This document shows, piece after piece, positions 42,059 to 49,858 of a DNA stretch of 64,000 bases. Both the position numbers and the translations under genes were made by a program. This DNA is from Lachnospiraceae bacterium (GTDB taxonomy: Bacteria > Bacillota > Clostridia > Lachnospirales > Lachnospiraceae), in NCBI GenBank assembly GCA_902363135.1, contig CABIZF010000003.1, forward strand, positions 62,001 to 126,000, given 5' to 3'. Each line of letters opens with the position of its first letter. The first letter of the stretch is position 1. The notes below the pieces were generated by a model. That model had not been told where the DNA came from. It did not search any database and saw nothing but the letters and a program-made list of their open reading frames with translations.

Positions 42059-42421
42059 ATGATCACTCAGCGTATTTTATCACTGCTTGAAGAAAAGTCT
42101 TTGACAGCCACTGATTTATGTCGGGCTATCGGAATAAACACAAGCACTATGACCAACTGGAAGAACCGAGGAACTGATCCGCCCGCAAAAATGATAATCC
42201 CAATTTGTGAATTTTTAGGCGTGTCTAGCGACTATTTACTTACGGGCAAAGAAAGAAACTCAAAGCAGAACATTCTCTCTGAGGACTCCGAATGGTTAGC
42301 ATTGATTCACCAACTTCCGCATGATGCGCAGTTGGAATTTCGAGGTGAATTAAAGGGGTACATAAAATGTTTAAAACGGCAGGAAGAAGATACTGTCGAG
42401 CCTCTTAAGAAAGCAAAATAA
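42059..42421 (+). CDS. Phage repressor, XRE-family HTH
   Basis: 120 residues from ATG 42059 (GGAGAATTGT). The HTH is L-T-A-T-D-L-C-R-A-I-G-I-N-T-S-T-M-T-N-W (about 14-33), with a repressor-type P-I-C-E-F-L-G-V-S-S-D-Y-L-L near 48-61. A short C-terminal helical region follows, without a peptidase domain. It is probably the lysogeny repressor or an accessory one. Confidence 0.7.
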   Translation: MITQRILSLLEEKSLTATDLCRAIGINTSTMTNWKNRGTDPPAKMIIPICEFLGVSSDYLLTGKERNSKQNILSEDSEWLALIHQLPHDAQLEFRGELKGYIKCLKRQEEDTVEPLKKAK

Positions 42422-42455
42422 TAAGCTTCGAGTGGTACCGAAGCAAAAGGGGGGA

Positions 42456-43403
42456 ATGACTACGAAAAAGAAAATGATTGCACTTACCTGCTCATTGATT
42501 TTTGCCAATACTATCCCTGTATTCGCAGCATCCGATTATGGCATTAATATCGATCAAAAATACGTTTCTGGAGATGCTTCCCAATTATCCGATGCAATTT
42601 CCGAGTCGTTGAATGATATGGGTGTTAAAAAAGTTTCCTCTTACGATTTAGAGAAAAAAGAAGATTCCCAAACAGTTGCACAAGTAATTTTATCAGCAGA
42701 TGGCGTAGCCATGGAGGCGGTCTGCTACTATACAAAAGACAATACTTGGAGTTGCTCTTCTATAACGAATATCCACAGTAGTAGTGATGATCTGATTTAT
42801 TATTGGGTCAATCCAGTTTCCGCTGATGCAACCGCATTTGAAATTAAAGACTACAAAACAGGGGAATATAAGCCAGAAGGAGCTGCCAAAGAACTGCTTT
42901 CACAATATGAGAATCAGGAAAAATGGTTTTCACTGGAAGATTTTAAATTATACGATAAAAATGACGCTCCTATTGAGATACCTGATTCAGAAGATCATAT
43001 AATGGCCTCTGCTTATCCTGATAGCAAAACATTTCGTGGCATAAAAATTGGTGATACAATTTCGAATTTATTTTCAGCGTATGATTCCAAATATTTTTCA
43101 GTACAGGTAGGCTATGATGACGCCACCGCTACCGACGCTCAAAAGAAACTGGTTGAGATGTACAATGCCCAGATTGAAGCTGCTGATCCAGAGGATATCG
43201 AACGTACTATTTCTTCTATTGACAGTAGCGCAGTATCCGTAGTCGTACTATTTGAAGGTGCTGAATTTTGCGGAAAAATAATTCCAAAGCCAGAACCGAA
43301 TTCAGGCAAGTCGGTTTCGTATAAGGTATCAGAAGATATAGGTTTCATAATTGATAACGATAAGATTTCTGATATTGGAATCCAACGCGGTGGCAGATAT
43401 TAA
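42456..43403 (+). CDS. Secreted phage protein with signal peptide (possible lysogenic conversion gene)
   Basis: 315 residues from ATG 42456 (GGGGGGA upstream). A signal peptide covers the first ~25 residues (basic K-K-K-M then hydrophobic I-A-L-T-C-S-L-I-F-A-N, cut near V-F-A-A-S). The mature protein is acidic with repeated strand-turn segments and two Cys. No domain is recognised. It is placed between two repressors in the plus-strand operon expected to be on in the lysogen, so it may alter the host surface or help exclusion (inference). Confidence 0.6.
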   Translation: MTTKKKMIALTCSLIFANTIPVFAASDYGINIDQKYVSGDASQLSDAISESLNDMGVKKVSSYDLEKKEDSQTVAQVILSADGVAMEAVCYYTKDNTWSCSSITNIHSSSDDLIYYWVNPVSADATAFEIKDYKTGEYKPEGAAKELLSQYENQEKWFSLEDFKLYDKNDAPIEIPDSEDHIMASAYPDSKTFRGIKIGDTISNLFSAYDSKYFSVQVGYDDATATDAQKKLVEMYNAQIEAADPEDIERTISSIDSSAVSVVVLFEGAEFCGKIIPKPEPNSGKSVSYKVSEDIGFIIDNDKISDIGIQRGGRY

Positions 43404-43420
43404 TAAGAGGAATAGTTTTT

Positions 43421-43975
43421 ATGACAATTGGTGAACGAATAAAAGAATTGCGGGCTGAGGCTAATCTGCGTCAGTCCGAACTTGGAAAAGCAATAGGTTT
43501 TTCTGGCCAAGTAGTATCGAATGTCGAAAGAGGTTACTCTTTCCCGTCAACAGAATTTGTTAATCGCAGTGCTGCATGCTTCGGTGTGCCAGCAGATTAC
43601 ATTCTTGGCCGGACTACTTCAAGATATGCTGTTGCGGATCCGAAAGAAGTTTCCGCAGTGCAAGCAAGAACAAAAGCCCGTTTGGCTCAGTTGCAGATGA
43701 GCCTTCCGGACCTGATCAAAAAATCAACGCTGACAGAGGAAACCTGCTGTGACATTCTGGCCGGAAAGACTGTTCCTGGAATAGATGCCACTGCGAGCCT
43801 GTCAAAAGCCCTCGACACCTCTATGGATTACCTTGTGGGTAATTCTGAATACAGCTGTGCCATTGCTTCAGAAGACGAACAGGATATCATCCTGCGGTAC
43901 CGTCAGTTATCCAAGAAGGGAAAACGTATCTTTTTGGGAATGATGGAGAAGATGGAAGAAGAAAAAACAGAATAG
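43421..43975 (+). CDS. Second XRE repressor with HTH and tandem C-terminal module
   Basis: 184 residues. The N-terminal HTH (I-K-E-L-R-A-E-A-N-L-R-Q-S-E-L-G-K-A-I-G) is canonical. A second HTH-like part near 95-150 (S-L-P-D-L-I-K-K-S-T-L-T-E-E-T-C) includes D-Y-L-V-G-N-S. The C-terminus I-I-L-R-Y-R-Q-L-S-K-K-G-K-R is typical of small Firmicutes repressors. Confidence 0.75.
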   Translation: MTIGERIKELRAEANLRQSELGKAIGFSGQVVSNVERGYSFPSTEFVNRSAACFGVPADYILGRTTSRYAVADPKEVSAVQARTKARLAQLQMSLPDLIKKSTLTEETCCDILAGKTVPGIDATASLSKALDTSMDYLVGNSEYSCAIASEDEQDIILRYRQLSKKGKRIFLGMMEKMEEEKTE

Positions 43976-43989
43976 TATATTTAACTGGG

Positions 43990-44020
43990 GAACCGTTGGG
44001 GTGTTATGTCAGCCGCCGGA
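43990..44020 (+). repeat. Left arm of long imperfect inverted repeat flanking the toxin gene
   Basis: GAACCGTTGG (43990-43999) and CCGCCGGA (44013-44020) recur inverted at 44205-44214 and 44182-44189. The arms bracket the 28-residue peptide gene, so the toxin mRNA leader and the antisense RNA leader share sequence. Confidence 0.6.
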
Positions 44021-44047
44021 CACTTTGGTGAAAGGAGGCTGGTGCTG

Positions 44048-44134
44048 ATGGTTACATATGGTGATTTATTTACTTTTGTAATTATGCTTTGTGCAGTTGT
44101 AACTCTTGTTATCAATTTAATGCATAAAAAATAG
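44048..44134 (+). CDS. Small hydrophobic peptide, type I toxin / holin-like toxin candidate
   Basis: 28 codons starting M-V-T-Y-G-D-L-F-T-F, with one hydrophobic membrane segment and a C-terminal M-H-K-K. Size, single span and basic end are those of type I toxins and holin-like toxins of Firmicutes prophages. AAAGGAGG lies 9 nt upstream, a near-perfect ribosome site. The coding end runs into a terminator hairpin and is faced by a convergent antisense RNA from a consensus promoter. Confidence 0.7.
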   Translation: MVTYGDLFTFVIMLCAVVTLVINLMHKK

Positions 44135-44221
44135 CGCCCTCGTCCTGGTAAGATAAGGCGCTATTTTTAGCTATTGTTTTATCCGGCGGTCAGGTGTACG
44201 CTGACCAACGGTTCTCTTGTT
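44126..44221 (-). ncRNA. Putative antitoxin antisense RNA
   Basis: About 96 nt from the promoter at 44228-44256 to the bidirectional terminator. It is complementary to the 3' end of the toxin message (about 43 nt of overlap). A leader hairpin pairs GGTCAG with CTGACC. The convergent arrangement with a shared terminator is that of Firmicutes type I systems such as txpA/ratA and bsrG/SR4. Confidence 0.65.
44127..44168. terminator. Bidirectional terminator shared by toxin and antisense RNA
   Basis: AAAAATAGCGCC (44127-44138) pairs perfectly over 12 bp with GGCGCTATTTTT (44157-44168). T-runs are present on both strands. Confidence 0.85.
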
Positions 44222-44227
44222 AAGTAC

Positions 44228-44256
44228 ATTATATCTATATTCAACATTTTTGTCAA
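44228..44256 (-). promoter_or_regulatory. Consensus promoter of the antisense RNA
   Basis: TTGACA, 17 bp, TATAAT on the minus strand: a perfect match to both sigma-A boxes. The start is near 44221. Confidence 0.85.
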
Positions 44257-44291
44257 ACATTTGTTGATTACATTTGTTTGACACATTTGTT
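44257..44291. promoter_or_regulatory. Three ACATTTGTT iterons upstream of the integrase
   Basis: Copies at 44257, 44270 and 44283 have an exact 13-bp period, directly next to the -35 of the antisense promoter and 19 bp before the integrase start codon. They could be repressor operators or integrase/excisionase arm sites. Confidence 0.7.
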
Positions 44292-44309
44292 TAATAATGG
44301 AGGATTCAG

Positions 44310-45413
44310 ATGCCGGCTTATAAGTATTTTACCAAAGATGGAAAGACAAAATGGTATGCCAACTTCTACTATGATGATTGGCTTGGCAAGCGTCAGCATA
44401 AATGCAAAAGGGGTTTTTCTACCAAAAAAGAGGCTATAGAATGGGAACGTGACTTTCTGGCACAGGGAGCCAAGGATCCAGATATCCTGTTTTCTGCTCT
44501 GATCAAGAATTATATGTCAGACTGCAGCTCCCGGCTGAAACTGACCACTCTGGAAAATAAGCAGTATCTGATAGACATGAAACTGCTGCCATTCTTTAAA
44601 GATATGAAGATCGGTGACATTACCCCGATCGTGATCCATCGGTGGCAAGATGCCATGATTAATTACAGAGATGAAAAGGGAAGTCCTTATTCCCAGACGT
44701 ATCTGAAGACCATCAATAACCAGATGTCTGCTATCATGAATTATGCCGTCAAATACTATAAGCTCCGGAGTAACCCCTGCCTTGCGGCCGGTGCGATCGG
44801 GAAAAGCAGTGCAGATGAAATGAACATCTGGACAAGAGAACAGTTCGATTACTTCCTGACATTTGAAAAGAAAAGCGCATACAGGATGGCATTCAGCCTC
44901 ATGTTCTATGGCGGGCTTCGGTCTGCAGAGGTTCTAGCCATTACTCCGGCAGATATCCTGCCGGACTGCTCCGTATCCATTAATAAGAACTTTGTGGTGA
45001 TAAAAGGCGAACAATACTTCCAGACACCAAAAACTGAAAAGAGCAAACGTGTCGTGAATATTCCTCAATCGTTGTACAAAGAGCTTCAAGACTATGTTGC
45101 AAGTATGGCCATAGAGCCGGATGAACGCATCTTCTACTTCCAGAAGTCCGGAATGCGGTCAGAATTTAAACGTGCAACTGCCAGATCTGGTCTTCCAGAG
45201 ATCAGGATCCATGATCTTCGCCATTCCCACGCAAGTATGCTGATTGACATGAAGTTTTCTATCAAAGAGATTTCGGACCGGCTTGGACATGAATCACCGG
45301 AAACAACCTGGAAAGTTTATGCTCATTTGTACCCAGGAAAAGACAGGAAGCTTGCTGACGCTCTCAATGAAGTAAGAGCCACAAATGATAATGCAGAAGA
45401 TAAAAACATATGA
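44310..45413 (+). CDS. Tyrosine integrase
   Basis: 367 residues. The N-terminal arm-binding domain is Y-A-N-F-Y-Y-D-D-W-L-G-K-R-Q with the usual F-S-T-K-K-E-A. A SAM-like core-binding domain lies near 60-150. In the catalytic domain R204 (G-G-L-R-S-A-E-V), H301-x-x-R304 (H-D-L-R-H), H327 (G-H-E-S-P) and Y337 (V-Y-A-H-L-Y) are all present. It catalyses integration and excision at the site next to guaA. The start follows GGAGGATTCAG. Confidence 0.95.
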   Translation: MPAYKYFTKDGKTKWYANFYYDDWLGKRQHKCKRGFSTKKEAIEWERDFLAQGAKDPDILFSALIKNYMSDCSSRLKLTTLENKQYLIDMKLLPFFKDMKIGDITPIVIHRWQDAMINYRDEKGSPYSQTYLKTINNQMSAIMNYAVKYYKLRSNPCLAAGAIGKSSADEMNIWTREQFDYFLTFEKKSAYRMAFSLMFYGGLRSAEVLAITPADILPDCSVSINKNFVVIKGEQYFQTPKTEKSKRVVNIPQSLYKELQDYVASMAIEPDERIFYFQKSGMRSEFKRATARSGLPEIRIHDLRHSHASMLIDMKFSIKEISDRLGHESPETTWKVYAHLYPGKDRKLADALNEVRATNDNAEDKNI

Positions 45414-45549
45414 AACGTACAGTATCATATAATAACAAAAAATCCCCAAAAATAAGACACTTTCTCCCCATTAACATCACCGTAGCATCACGGACAAAAA
45501 TAAAATCCCGGAAACCCTTGTAAATAAAGGATTTCTGGGATTTTGCTCA
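45414..45549. other. Prophage right end, attachment-site region
   Basis: 136 bp between the integrase and guaA holds the guaA terminator and no gene. Integration beside the 3' end of guaA is a known habit of tyrosine-integrase elements. The other attachment copy is outside the window, so the core cannot be fixed; the sequence around 45505-45560 is the best place to look. Confidence 0.6.
45502..45544 (-). terminator. guaA terminator
   Basis: AAAATCCC...GGGATTTT arms with inner pairs AAGG/CCTT form a long hairpin on the minus strand, followed by ATTTTT. The stem is symmetrical, so it may also stop the integrase message. Confidence 0.8.
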
Positions 45550-47094
45550 TTATTCAAACTCAATCGTTGCAGGCGGCTTGCCGGTACAATCGTATAAAAC
45601 TCTGTTGATGTGCTTGACTTCGTTGACGATGCGGCTGGTGGTCCTGCCGATGATCTCCCATGGAACCTCAGCGCTCTCGGCAGTCATGAAATCAGTGGTG
45701 GTCACAGCACGCAGTGCAATTGCGTAATCGTAAGTACGCTCGTCACCCATGACGCCGACGGACTGCATGTTCGTAAGAGCCGCAAAGTACTGATTGACTT
45801 TCTTATCCCAGCCGGCAGCAGCAATCTCCTCACGCCAGATTGCGTCTGCATCCTGTACCATCTGTACCTTTTCCGGTGTGATGTCTCCAATGATACGGAT
45901 GCCAAGTCCCGGTCCCGGGAATGGCTGGCGAAATACGAGGTAATCCGGGATGCCAAGCTCCAGTCCTGCCTTACGTACTTCGTCCTTAAACAAATCGCGC
46001 AGCGGCTCGATGATCTCCTTAAAATCGACGTAATCCGGAAGTCCTCCAACGTTATGATGTGACTTGATAACAGTAGACTCTCCACCGACACCGCTCTCTA
46101 CAACATCCGGATAGATCGTGCCCTGTACAAGAAAGTCTACCGCACCGATTTTCTTCGCCTCTTCCTCAAACACACGGATAAATTCTTCTCCGATGATCTT
46201 ACGTTTTTTCTCCGGCTCAGTCACGCCTGCAAGCTTGCTGTAAAAACGCTCCTGCGCGTTTACACGAATAAAATTCAGGTCATATGGACCATCCGGGCCA
46301 AAGACTGCCTCGACCTCATCTCCCTCATTTTTCCGCAGAAGTCCATGATCGACAAATACGCAGGTCAGCTGATTGCCGACTGCCTTGGAAAGAAGTACCG
46401 CTGCAACGGAAGAATCAACACCGCCGGACAGTGCGCACAGCACTTTGCCGTCACCGACCTTCTCGCGGATATGGTGAATAGACTGCTCTACAAAGGAATC
46501 CATCTTCCAGTCACCTGCACAGCCACAGACGCGGAACACGAAATTTGAAAGCATCTTCTGGCCTTCCTGTGTATGCAGTACCTCTGGATGGAACTGAGTC
46601 GCATACAGCTTCTTTTCCGTATTTTCCATTGCTGCATACGGACAATTATCCGTATACGCAATCGTACGGAATCCCGGTGCCATCTCGGAAATATAATCAT
46701 TATGGCTCATCCAGCAGATCGTCTTTTCAGAAACATCTGCAAACAGATCAGAGGTATGGTCTGTTGTCACTTCGATCTTTCCATACTCACGCACCGGCGC
46801 CTTTTCTACCTTCCCGCCGAGCAGATGCATCATCAGCTGAGATCCATAACAAATGCCAAGGATCGGTACACCCAGTTCAAAAATTTCCTTCGTATAAGTC
46901 GGTGCACCCGGCTCATAACAGCTGTTCGGGCCGCCGGTAAAAATAACTCCCTTCGGCTGGAGCGCCTTAATCTTTTCAAAGTCTGTCTTATAAGAATAAA
47001 TCTCACAATACACATTGCACTCTCTGACACGTCTTGCGATAAGCTGATTGTACTGACCGCCAAAGTCGAGGACCACAACTGTTTCTCTTTTCAT
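45550..47094 (-). CDS. guaA: GMP synthase (glutamine-hydrolysing)
   Basis: 514 residues from ATG 47094 (GGAGAAAATC). The class I glutamine amidotransferase half has G-I-C-Y-G-S-Q-L-M (nucleophile Cys) and an F-H-P-E-V motif. The ATP-pyrophosphatase half has the P-loop [10 protein letters not shown], and the C-terminal dimerisation domain ends K-P-P-A-T-I-E-F-E. It converts XMP to GMP in the cytoplasm. It is a single gene with its own promoter and terminator, and its 3' end is the phage insertion place. Confidence 0.97.
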   Translation of the reverse strand: MKRETVVVLDFGGQYNQLIARRVRECNVYCEIYSYKTDFEKIKALQPKGVIFTGGPNSCYEPGAPTYTKEIFELGVPILGICYGSQLMMHLLGGKVEKAPVREYGKIEVTTDHTSDLFADVSEKTICWMSHNDYISEMAPGFRTIAYTDNCPYAAMENTEKKLYATQFHPEVLHTQEGQKMLSNFVFRVCGCAGDWKMDSFVEQSIHHIREKVGDGKVLCALSGGVDSSVAAVLLSKAVGNQLTCVFVDHGLLRKNEGDEVEAVFGPDGPYDLNFIRVNAQERFYSKLAGVTEPEKKRKIIGEEFIRVFEEEAKKIGAVDFLVQGTIYPDVVESGVGGESTVIKSHHNVGGLPDYVDFKEIIEPLRDLFKDEVRKAGLELGIPDYLVFRQPFPGPGLGIRIIGDITPEKVQMVQDADAIWREEIAAAGWDKKVNQYFAALTNMQSVGVMGDERTYDYAIALRAVTTTDFMTAESAEVPWEIIGRTTSRIVNEVKHINRVLYDCTGKPPATIEFE

Positions 47095-47141
47095 GATTTT
47101 CTCCATTCTGTATTTATGTGCTAATATTGGGTAATGGATAC

Positions 47142-47170
47142 ATTATAGTGTACTTTTATCAGACTGACAA
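47142..47170 (-). promoter_or_regulatory. guaA promoter
   Basis: TTGTCA, 17 bp, TATAAT on the minus strand, with a leader of about 40 nt. No purine riboswitch is visible in it. Confidence 0.75.
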
Positions 47171-47239
47171 GCCATTATTTCCGGATTTTCACAGGTTCTG
47201 TATACACTTTCTCTGTTATTTTTCTTATGATGATACCAG

Positions 47240-47421
47240 GGTCAAAAGGTCATGCGTTTCATGCTTGCATGATAAGGCTTTTGAACTTGGGACCCGTCAA
47301 ATATGAGAAAGTAGCGATTTACGTAGTAAATCAGCGGATTTCGAATGTTTACAGAATTACGGGAGCTGCTTCGTAACGGAGCAATTTGTAAGCATCACAG
47401 GGGACAAAATACCTTTTGACC
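47240..47421. repeat. Intergenic element bounded by 11-bp inverted repeats
   Basis: GGTCAAAAGGT (47240-47250) and ACCTTTTGACC (47411-47421) are perfect inverted repeats. Inside are further palindromes, GATTTAC/GTAAATC and TGCTTCG/CGGAGCA. No coding sequence is seen. A fragment with partial likeness (GGGGCAAAAGGT) occurs near 51175. It is probably a non-coding interspersed repeat of this genome. Confidence 0.55.
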
Positions 47422-47445
47422 TGAACATTATTTTTATGTTATTAT
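47416..47445 (+). promoter_or_regulatory. Promoter of larC-larE
   Basis: TTGACC, 18 bp, TATTAT. The -35 box overlaps the right inverted repeat of the preceding element. The predicted leader is about 140 nt. Confidence 0.55.
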
Positions 47446-47477
47446 GGCTGAGTTCAGAGTCCGCACATGTAAAACAA

Positions 47478-47567
47478 TCCTCAACGGTAACATCTCCGGG
47501 TGTTATTTGTGAGGAAGCAAACAATACAAAGGCCTGGCAAAGACGGATGATAAATATCCGTTTGCCA
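47478..47567 (+). promoter_or_regulatory. Structured leader of larC (two hairpins, no assigned riboswitch)
   Basis: Hairpin 1 (47478-47515) pairs TCCTCA/TGAGGA and TAACA/TGTTA with a symmetric internal loop. Hairpin 2 (47535-47567) pairs TGGCAAA/TTTGCCA and CGGAT/ATCCG and ends 3 nt before the AAAGGGG ribosome site. It does not match the NiCo, cobalamin, TPP or GEMM consensus as I know them. It could control translation initiation. Confidence 0.45.
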
Positions 47568-47588
47568 TAGAAAGGGGTATCTACCGAT

Positions 47589-48956
47589 ATGAATCATTCC
47601 ATTCTTTATCTTGAATGCAATTCCGGTATCAGCGGCGATATGACTGTAGCAGCTCTGCTTGATCTGGGGGCAGACCGCCAGATATTGCTGGACGCGCTTT
47701 CCAGCCTTCCGCTCACCGGATATTCAATAGAAATCAAAGATGTTTATAAATCCGGCATCCGCGCCTGTGATTTCAATGTCATCCTCGATCATGACAACCA
47801 TGACCATGATATGGACTATCTCCACGGCCATGCTCACAGTATGACAGACGAACACGACCATAGCCATAGTCACAATCTGTCAGATGAGCATGGGCAGATC
47901 CACAGACACGATCACAGCATGATTGTGGGGGATGTCCATGGCCATGATACAGATGAATCACAGCATATACATCACCACCATCATGATGCCCGAAATTTAA
48001 ATGATATCACCAAAATCATCCAGGTTGGTCAGCTCTCCTCCGGGGCGAAGGATCTGGCACTGAAAATCTTTCAGATCCTTGCTGAAGCAGAAGCAGCCGT
48101 ACATAGCAAAACTTTAGATGAGATTCACTTCCATGAGGTCGGAGCCGTCGATTCAATCGTCGATATCGTAGCAGTCGCTGTCTGCATTGACAATCTCTCC
48201 CCGTCTGGCATCGTCATCTCTGCGCTTACCGACGGCAAGGGACAGATCCGCTGTCAGCATGGGCTGATCCCGGTGCCGGTACCTGCTGTCACTGCAATTG
48301 CAATGCAAAACGATCTGACTTTAAATATCTCGGATGTCGAAGGCGAGCTTGTCACACCGACCGGTGCTGCCATAGCCGCTGCCGTTCGAACTGCCACAAC
48401 ACTTCCAAAAGAATTTCGGATCCGCCGCATAGGATTTGGTGCAGGAAAGCGGGATTATGCTGCGACCGGACTGCTGCGCGCCATGCTGCTTCAACCACTT
48501 TCAAAAGACACCCATGATACGATCCTGTCTCTTGAGACGAACGTCGACGACTGCAGCGGAGAAGCGCTCTCCTATACAATGCAGCTGCTGCTCGACGCCG
48601 GTGCACTCGATGCTTTCTGCATCCCGATCTACATGAAAAAAAACCGACCGGCCTGTCTGCTCAAGGTGCTGTGCAATCCGGAACAGCGCGCGGAAATGGA
48701 GTCAATCATTTTCCGCAATACGACTACCATCGGCATCCGTATTCAGGAAATGCAGCGCACCAAACTTCCACGGAAAATTTTCGCACTGGAAACGCCATGG
48801 GGCATGGCCGATGTCAAATGCTGCACGTACGGAAACGATACCTATTATTATCCGGAAAATGACAGTGTCAGCCGTCTGGCAAAACAAAATGGAACAGGTT
48901 TCACAGAAATGTACAATATGATCCAGGCTTACGCCCGTGAAAATCCGCATGTGTGA
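47589..48956 (+). CDS. larC: Nickel insertion protein LarC (pyridinium-3,5-bisthiocarboxylic acid mononucleotide nickel chelatase)
   Basis: 455 residues as one continuous frame. The N-terminal LarC1 domain opens L-Y-L-E-C-N-S-G-I-S-G-D-M. A His-rich insertion (residues 68-132) contains about 20 His. The LarC2 part follows from about 290 and includes L-E-T-N-V-D-D. In Lactobacillus plantarum the full protein needs a frameshift, which is not needed here. It inserts nickel into the pincer nucleotide cofactor of lactate racemase-type enzymes, and the His-rich part likely stores nickel. larE follows after 53 bp. Confidence 0.93.
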   Translation: MNHSILYLECNSGISGDMTVAALLDLGADRQILLDALSSLPLTGYSIEIKDVYKSGIRACDFNVILDHDNHDHDMDYLHGHAHSMTDEHDHSHSHNLSDEHGQIHRHDHSMIVGDVHGHDTDESQHIHHHHHDARNLNDITKIIQVGQLSSGAKDLALKIFQILAEAEAAVHSKTLDEIHFHEVGAVDSIVDIVAVAVCIDNLSPSGIVISALTDGKGQIRCQHGLIPVPVPAVTAIAMQNDLTLNISDVEGELVTPTGAAIAAAVRTATTLPKEFRIRRIGFGAGKRDYAATGLLRAMLLQPLSKDTHDTILSLETNVDDCSGEALSYTMQLLLDAGALDAFCIPIYMKKNRPACLLKVLCNPEQRAEMESIIFRNTTTIGIRIQEMQRTKLPRKIFALETPWGMADVKCCTYGNDTYYYPENDSVSRLAKQNGTGFTEMYNMIQAYARENPHV

Positions 48957-49009
48957 TCCATCCATAAGCAGCAAAGAAATATTTTTTTATTGAAAGGATC
49001 ATTTATAAA

Positions 49010-49858
49010 ATGCCACACACACTTTTACCCGAACTCGCACAGGACTATACACGTCTGAGAGAATATTTCCAGGCACTGGACACTGACGGAATCGCTATCG
49101 CATACTCCGGTGGTGTAGACAGTACTCTGCTTCTGAAGGTAGCCTGCGAAGCTTCCTCCCGTCCGGTGCTTGCTGTCATCCTCGAGACAGAACTGCACCC
49201 GCACTCTGAGATCGAGACCGCTGTCGCAATGGCAAAAAAGCTCAAGGCGGAATGTACTGTCATCCACGTAGACGAATTTCAGGATCCACAGATTCTGCAA
49301 AATCCGGTCAACCGCTGCTACCTTTGCAAGCATCTGCTCTTCACCCAGCTGCAGCAGCTGGCGCATGCCAACGGACGTATGGCAGTCTGTGACGGCACGA
49401 ATAAAGACGATGAAAAGCAATATCGTCCCGGCATGCTCGTTTTAAAAGAGCTCGGCATTCACAGCCCGCTTCGGGAGCTTGGCTTCACAAAGCAGCGCAT
49501 CCGGGAACTGTCTGCCGCACTCTCGCTTCCGACTGCCTCCGCGCCGTCCGCACCATGTCTTGCCACACGACTTCCTTACGGTGCTTTTCTGGATCGGAAG
49601 CTTCTGGCAAACATCCATAAAGGAGAAGAAGCCATCCGGCAGATGGGATTCTACAATGTCCGTCTGCGCTACCATGAGCCGGTTCTCCGGATCGAAATCG
49701 ACCGCGCTTCTTTTCCGGATCTGCTCGCAAAGAGTGAGATAATCGTATCCAAGCTGAAGCGTCTTGGCTTCCTTTATGTCACTTTGGATCTCGAGGGCTT
49801 TCGCAGTGGAAGTATGGACTTATCACTTTCCATTTCTCCAGCAGCCGATCCATCGTAA
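49010..49858 (+). CDS. larE: Sacrificial sulfur transferase LarE
   Basis: 282 residues. The PP-loop S-G-G-V-D-S is at 33-38, C-Y-L-C at 103-106, and the conserved Cys in A-P-C-L-A-T-R at about 183 is the residue expected to donate sulfur (as Cys176 in L. plantarum LarE). It thiolates the carboxylates of the pincer nucleotide using ATP. No larA or larB is adjacent. The last 80 bp overlap the convergent glycosylase gene. Confidence 0.92.
   Translation: MPHTLLPELAQDYTRLREYFQALDTDGIAIAYSGGVDSTLLLKVACEASSRPVLAVILETELHPHSEIETAVAMAKKLKAECTVIHVDEFQDPQILQNPVNRCYLCKHLLFTQLQQLAHANGRMAVCDGTNKDDEKQYRPGMLVLKELGIHSPLRELGFTKQRIRELSAALSLPTASAPSAPCLATRLPYGAFLDRKLLANIHKGEEAIRQMGFYNVRLRYHEPVLRIEIDRASFPDLLAKSEIIVSKLKRLGFLYVTLDLEGFRSGSMDLSLSISPAADPS

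Larger units (their letters stand above)
1..45549. mobile_element. Prophage with contractile-tail morphogenesis genes, right part
   Basis: Head, tail-sheath, terminase, replication, repressor and integrase genes form one continuous block ending at a tyrosine integrase, 140 bp from the 3' end of guaA. Late and early modules run on the minus strand. The repressor/integrase module runs on the plus strand. The left boundary, baseplate, fibre and lysis genes are outside the window, so completeness cannot be judged. All late genes in view are open and intact, so the element could be inducible (inference). Confidence 0.95.

Noticed and set aside
47107..47170. Purine riboswitch upstream of guaA
   Set aside because: The leader is only about 40 nt and lacks the conserved purine aptamer; a plain promoter is present.
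47779..47961. Minus-strand His/Gly-rich small frame within larC
   Set aside because: It is antisense to the His-rich insertion of LarC and is only a composition artefact.
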